Assembly (NCBI GenBank): GCA_015180985.1
Contig: CP054185.1
Coordinates: 1,481,001-1,545,000, forward strand
From: Flammeovirgaceae bacterium
Lineage (GTDB): Bacteria; Bacteroidota; Bacteroidia; Cytophagales; Cyclobacteriaceae
DNA: 64,000 nt
Direction of reading: 5' to 3'
Below are positions 61,074 to 64,000 of this stretch, in pieces. Numbering within the stretch: the stretch's first letter is position 1; every line of letters starts with the position of its first letter. Made by a program: the position numbers and the translations under genes. The notes below the pieces were generated by a model, which saw only the letters and a list, made by a program, of their open reading frames with translations, ran no database searches and was not told the origin of the DNA.

Positions 61074-61102
61074 AATACCTCTAATAGAATTTCGAAATGC
61101 CG

Positions 61103-61591
61103 TTAATCAGGGCTACTGTCCAAAACAATTTTAAACAGCATATTATTCTTAAAATAAAATGTATGGTAAAAATATTCTGACGAATCAACTATTATGAGCG
61201 GATTATTATCCCATAGATCCTTATTGATTTTTAGTTTTTTAATAAACTCAGTTTTGGATAAGCCAATTTTTATTCCAGATTCAAGAACTACATTGCAATC
61301 GGTGATAATAGCCTTTACAAAGAGCACCTTATCAGTTGTTTTCAGCAACACAACTTCATTATTCTTTGAATTATAAATTAAAAGTGTGTCAATTGCTTCT
61401 GAGTGCTTATTCTTGGTTGGTTTCTTTTCGATGCTAAAAGGATCCTTTAAAATACTTGAAATATTATCAGGACTGGGATTAGTTTTAAACGGTTTATGCG
61501 CAAATCCATCATTTATTGTAACATTGAGTTGTTGACCATTAACACATATTACAACTGAAATGATGAATGAAATCAGAATAAATGTTTTCAT
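61103..61591 (-). CDS. Hypothetical exported protein, candidate immunity partner of RHS cassette D
   Basis: A 162-residue protein with a signal sequence (MKTFILISFIISVVICVNG). The mature part is Lys/Ile/Asp-rich with no recognised motif. It overlaps the stop of RHS cassette D by 4 bp, implying coupled translation. The signal peptide places it in the periplasm, where the M23 tip of cassette D would act on peptidoglycan. Confidence 0.55.
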   Translation of the reverse strand: MKTFILISFIISVVICVNGQQLNVTINDGFAHKPFKTNPSPDNISSILKDPFSIEKKPTKNKHSEAIDTLLIYNSKNNEVVLLKTTDKVLFVKAIITDCNVVLESGIKIGLSKTEFIKKLKINKDLWDNNPLIIVDSSEYFYHTFYFKNNMLFKIVLDSSPD

Positions 61592-62559
61592 TGCCTTACG
61601 TTTAGTTGAGTACTAAATTTTAAACTTGAGGTGTTGTCTTCTACAGGCGTTCTAATAACACTTTTTGTGCTTGATGAACCATTTTTCAAGCCAGGATTCT
61701 CATTTATTGGGTTCAGTACAGCACCATTCTTAGATCTAACTTCATAGTGTAAATGATTGCCAGTTGAATGCCCAGTATTACCGATTTTTCCTATCTCATC
61801 TCCTCTACTAATGTTATCTCCGGTCTTTACGTTATCAGTAGACCCATCCTGCATATGATAAAATCTGTGAATTTTACTATCCTTATTGGCAGTCAAGTGG
61901 ACATAATTACCTCTCCCTGAATCTGATCCCTTTTCAGAAATCTTACCGTTTAAAGGCGCTGATACTTTGGCTCCTCCTGTTGGACCTTCTGATTTAACAA
62001 TATCAACTCCAGTATGGGGTCTAATTTTGTCTTGGGTTACGGGATCAAGTCGGGCTGAAGATATGCCCGATGTTATTTTAGGATCTTTTACAGGAGAAAT
62101 GATTAGCTGATCATCGGCAAAGGTCTCAGCAGCATTTTGATCTTTAAATGGACCATATACTTTTCTGGCTGAACCATCTGAGTATTTAATGTCCCAAGCC
62201 TCAAGCCCTTCCAATTCAATATGAGCAGTCACCTTATTCTCACTAAACGCATAAGTCGAGTTGTAATAGTACTTTTCCGCAATTGGATCCACATTAAAAA
62301 ACCTGCCAATACCCGGATCATGGTTTCGCCACTTAAACTGAACCCAGCGAATGTTGAGTTCATCTTGCAGTTCCTGGGATTGAAAGAGTGTACGCTGCTC
62401 ATACACTCCCGCCCGCTCCCCGGTAGTGTGTTGTAACCCAAAAGCAAAATAATCGCTGGAGCTTACTATGGGCGAGGGGGTGTGGGTAACGGTAATGTCA
62501 TTCCCGCCTTTGGCGGGACAGGCAAAATGCACATCCACGTAAGTCACAGAGTACTTCAT
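61588..62559 (-). CDS. RHS-core fragment with M23 peptidase tip (cassette D)
   Basis: A 323-residue ORF with ATG 62559 directly behind TAA, as in cassette A. The core (SSSDYFAFGLQHTTGERAGVYEQR, then TLFQSQELQDELNIRWVQFKWRNHDPGIGRFF) leads to a tip with the LytM/M23 zinc pattern: HTGVDIV, HRFYHM and HLHYEVRSKNGAVLNP, with GKIGNTGHSTGNHLH. M23 enzymes cleave peptidoglycan cross-links, so an anti-bacterial toxin is plausible. It is followed by a small exported protein (candidate immunity). Confidence 0.85.
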   Translation of the reverse strand: MKYSVTYVDVHFACPAKGGNDITVTHTPSPIVSSSDYFAFGLQHTTGERAGVYEQRTLFQSQELQDELNIRWVQFKWRNHDPGIGRFFNVDPIAEKYYYNSTYAFSENKVTAHIELEGLEAWDIKYSDGSARKVYGPFKDQNAAETFADDQLIISPVKDPKITSGISSARLDPVTQDKIRPHTGVDIVKSEGPTGGAKVSAPLNGKISEKGSDSGRGNYVHLTANKDSKIHRFYHMQDGSTDNVKTGDNISRGDEIGKIGNTGHSTGNHLHYEVRSKNGAVLNPINENPGLKNGSSSTKSVIRTPVEDNTSSLKFSTQLNVRQ

Positions 62560-62587
62560 TTATAACCTAATTTACCGAATACCTTCG
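62345..62587. repeat. RHS-core repeat block, copy D (uninterrupted IS target)
   Basis: This segment is nearly identical to the copy A block at 56283-56520. It continues CCTTCGGAGGGAGACTCTGCGGGG at 62582-62605, which in copy A is split by the IS110 element. The pair therefore gives the pre-insertion sequence. Confidence 0.85.
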
Positions 62588-62689
62588 GAGGGAGACTCTG
62601 CGGGGAAGGAAAAATAATCATCTGTGCCTGTGTTTCCGATAATGATTCCTGTAGTGGTATCCCAAAGTGGGAACAAGGACTGAGGTTGC

Positions 62690-63154
62690 TTAGTAATACG
62701 ATGGATAGCCCTCAATAAACTCCACAACCAACAATTTTCTATCCACGAGATAAACTCCTATAACATTATCAGTTGGTTTGATCTCGATATATGCTAAACT
62801 TCCATTATTTAATCTGATCCCTAAATTTTTAACTTCTTTTTTCTTACCAACATTAATGTACTCTGCTAACCCCAAAGCCTCGTCTGTTGAAATAGTCTTG
62901 TTAATGATTACTTCATTGTTGATAATTAAGGTTATTTTATCTTTAAGGAAACCGGTTTCGAAAAACAAATGTATATCGTCCTCCAATTTTTTACTTACCT
63001 CCTTATCCTTAAAAGATGATCTCGTCTCTACTCTACGTTTTTCAGAATAATTAATTCTGATATCATAAGATATTTTCTGTTGCTCTTGGGCATAAGAACA
63101 ACTATTAAAATATATTGCCAGTGCAATTAGCAACTGCGGATTTGCCTTTATCAT
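62690..63154 (-). CDS. Hypothetical exported protein, candidate immunity partner of RHS cassette E
   Basis: A 154-residue protein with a probable signal sequence (MIKANPQLLIALAIYFNSCSYAQ). The mature part is Lys/Glu/Ile/Asn-rich. It lies 5 bp downstream of the stop of cassette E. No family is recognised. Its position and size parallel the other small exported genes following each RHS fragment. Confidence 0.55.
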   Translation of the reverse strand: MIKANPQLLIALAIYFNSCSYAQEQQKISYDIRINYSEKRRVETRSSFKDKEVSKKLEDDIHLFFETGFLKDKITLIINNEVIINKTISTDEALGLAEYINVGKKKEVKNLGIRLNNGSLAYIEIKPTDNVIGVYLVDRKLLVVEFIEGYPSYY

Positions 63155-63159
63155 AATTA

Positions 63160-64000
63160 TTACTGCTTTTGTTGTTTCTTGACGTTTGAATAAATGTGTT
63201 TGAGTTGCCTGCTGTTGATGTTTGTTCTCTTGCTAACGTCATCATGAGTTCCAACAACTCCAGTTTGTCTCATGAGATTGTTTGGTCCAACCGGTAAGCC
63301 GTTTCTATCAACATTTTTCCCTGGTTCATTATGGTGCAATCCACCAGTATGACCTATTTCGTGAGCGCCAGTTCTATTGATTTCATCGGGAGTATCTCCG
63401 CTTCCAACACTAACCTGAATTCTGTTTTTTTGAGTGTCTCCAATTTCATCAACTTTACCCGGAACCCAGGAACCCAATTTTTTCCCTTCTTTATCTTCAA
63501 CCTCCTTAACCATATCAAGATAAAAATCAGAATTTGGATCAATATCAGATTCAAAGTTTAAAACGACTACGGTTTTAAAATGAGTATTACTTTCACTATC
63601 AAATCCAGAAAAGCTCTTTTCAGTCTGCCTCGCTATTCCAAAGGCTACTTCTTTTACCTTTGATTGATCAAGCTCCGCAGAGTTTTTGACTTTCAATGTA
63701 ATGGTAAAATTGATCTGGTTTGAGCCATCCTTATTTTTATCTTGAATAGATTCCCATTCCAATCCCTCCAATTCTCTTCCGTCTATTACTCGATTCTCAC
63801 TAAACGCATAAGTCGAGTTGTAATAGTATTTTTCCGCAATTGGATCTACATTAAAAAACCTCCCAATGCTTGGATCATGGTTTCGCCATTTAAATTGAAC
63901 CCAGCCAATGTTAAGTTCATCTTGCAGTTCCTGAGTTTGAAAGAGTGTCCGCTGCTCATACACTCCCGCCCGCTCCCCGGTAGTGTGTTGCAGGCCAAAC
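63160..64000 (-). CDS. RHS protein C-terminus with metzincin-like protease tip (cassette E, cut by window edge)
   Basis: The reading frame is open to the right edge: FGLQHTTGERAGVYEQR continues upstream past 63963. So this may be the end of a longer, possibly full-length, RHS gene. The core (TLFQTQELQDELNIGWVQFKWRNHDPSIGRFFNVDPIAEKYYYNSTYAFSENRVIDGRELEG) is closest to cassette D. The tip holds AHEIGHTGGLHHNEPG (HExxHxxGxxH), a metzincin motif like that in cassette A, but the rest of the tip differs. Confidence 0.8.
   Translation of the reverse strand, partial: FGLQHTTGERAGVYEQRTLFQTQELQDELNIGWVQFKWRNHDPSIGRFFNVDPIAEKYYYNSTYAFSENRVIDGRELEGLEWESIQDKNKDGSNQINFTITLKVKNSAELDQSKVKEVAFGIARQTEKSFSGFDSESNTHFKTVVVLNFESDIDPNSDFYLDMVKEVEDKEGKKLGSWVPGKVDEIGDTQKNRIQVSVGSGDTPDEINRTGAHEIGHTGGLHHNEPGKNVDRNGLPVGPNNLMRQTGVVGTHDDVSKRTNINSRQLKHIYSNVKKQQKQ

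Overview
The window looks like a chromosomal segment of a Bacteroidota bacterium, most likely a Cytophagales-type organism. The evidence is: Bacteroidota-style -7 boxes (TAnnTTTG); almost no Shine-Dalgarno sequences in front of genes; a ubiE-porT pair and a PorE-like OmpA protein, which point to type IX secretion; DUF5606 and DUF6588-type proteins; Kdo transferase (a Gram-negative envelope); and RHS proteins with the Bacteroidota-type core. I cannot name a genus.

Layout. 0-19.6 kb is mostly housekeeping and transport: gatC, plsC, an M24 peptidase, a thioesterase, MATE, NUDIX, rnhB, an NRDE protein, an alpha/beta hydrolase, DoxX, an ABC ATPase, a cobalamin adenosyltransferase, ilvE, an RNA methyltransferase, prfB with its programmed +1 frameshift, two MFS transporters, a YhhN protein, a DUF2807 protein and a frameshifted yigZ. 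19.6-28.3 kb is a type II-C CRISPR-Cas9 locus. The array (22 identical 36-nt repeats) lies convergent to cas9-[ATPase]-cas1-cas2, and a tracrRNA gene is encoded divergently upstream of cas9. A DUF4143-type AAA ATPase gene sits inside the cas operon between two copies of a 41-bp near-palindrome. 28.3-36 kb holds a 3'-5' exonuclease, NhaC, and an operon of a Rieske oxygenase, two phytoene-desaturase-like FAD enzymes and a GcvT-like protein, plausibly for oxidative N-demethylation. 36-54.8 kb returns to ordinary genes (a Phd/PIN toxin-antitoxin pair, glycosyltransferase, rsgA, waaA, fbp, engB, OmpA/PorE-like, ubiE, porT, SDR). 54.8-64 kb is an AT-rich accessory region: five RHS-core fragments on the minus strand, each ending in a different putative metallopeptidase or hydrolase tip and each followed by a small exported protein (candidate immunity). 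It is interrupted by an IS110-family element.

Most notable points. (1) The long right end of the IS110 element folds into two matched stem-loops. One loop strand is a perfect 10-nt complement of the element's own right terminus, and the equivalent strand in the second loop is a 7-nt complement of the left target flank. That is the expected layout of a bridge RNA. An uninterrupted copy of the target at 62.58 kb fixes the insertion point. (2) A palindrome-bracketed ATPase cassette lies within a cas operon. (3) The CRISPR repeat and the tracrRNA upstream region share promoter-like spacing (TTG-N19-TAnnTTTG-like), suggesting repeat-embedded crRNA promoters. (4) An inverted half-repeat caps the array. 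(5) The RHS cassettes are consistently peptidase-type and look like silent tips. Everything here was read by eye; no database search, folding or alignment program was run.
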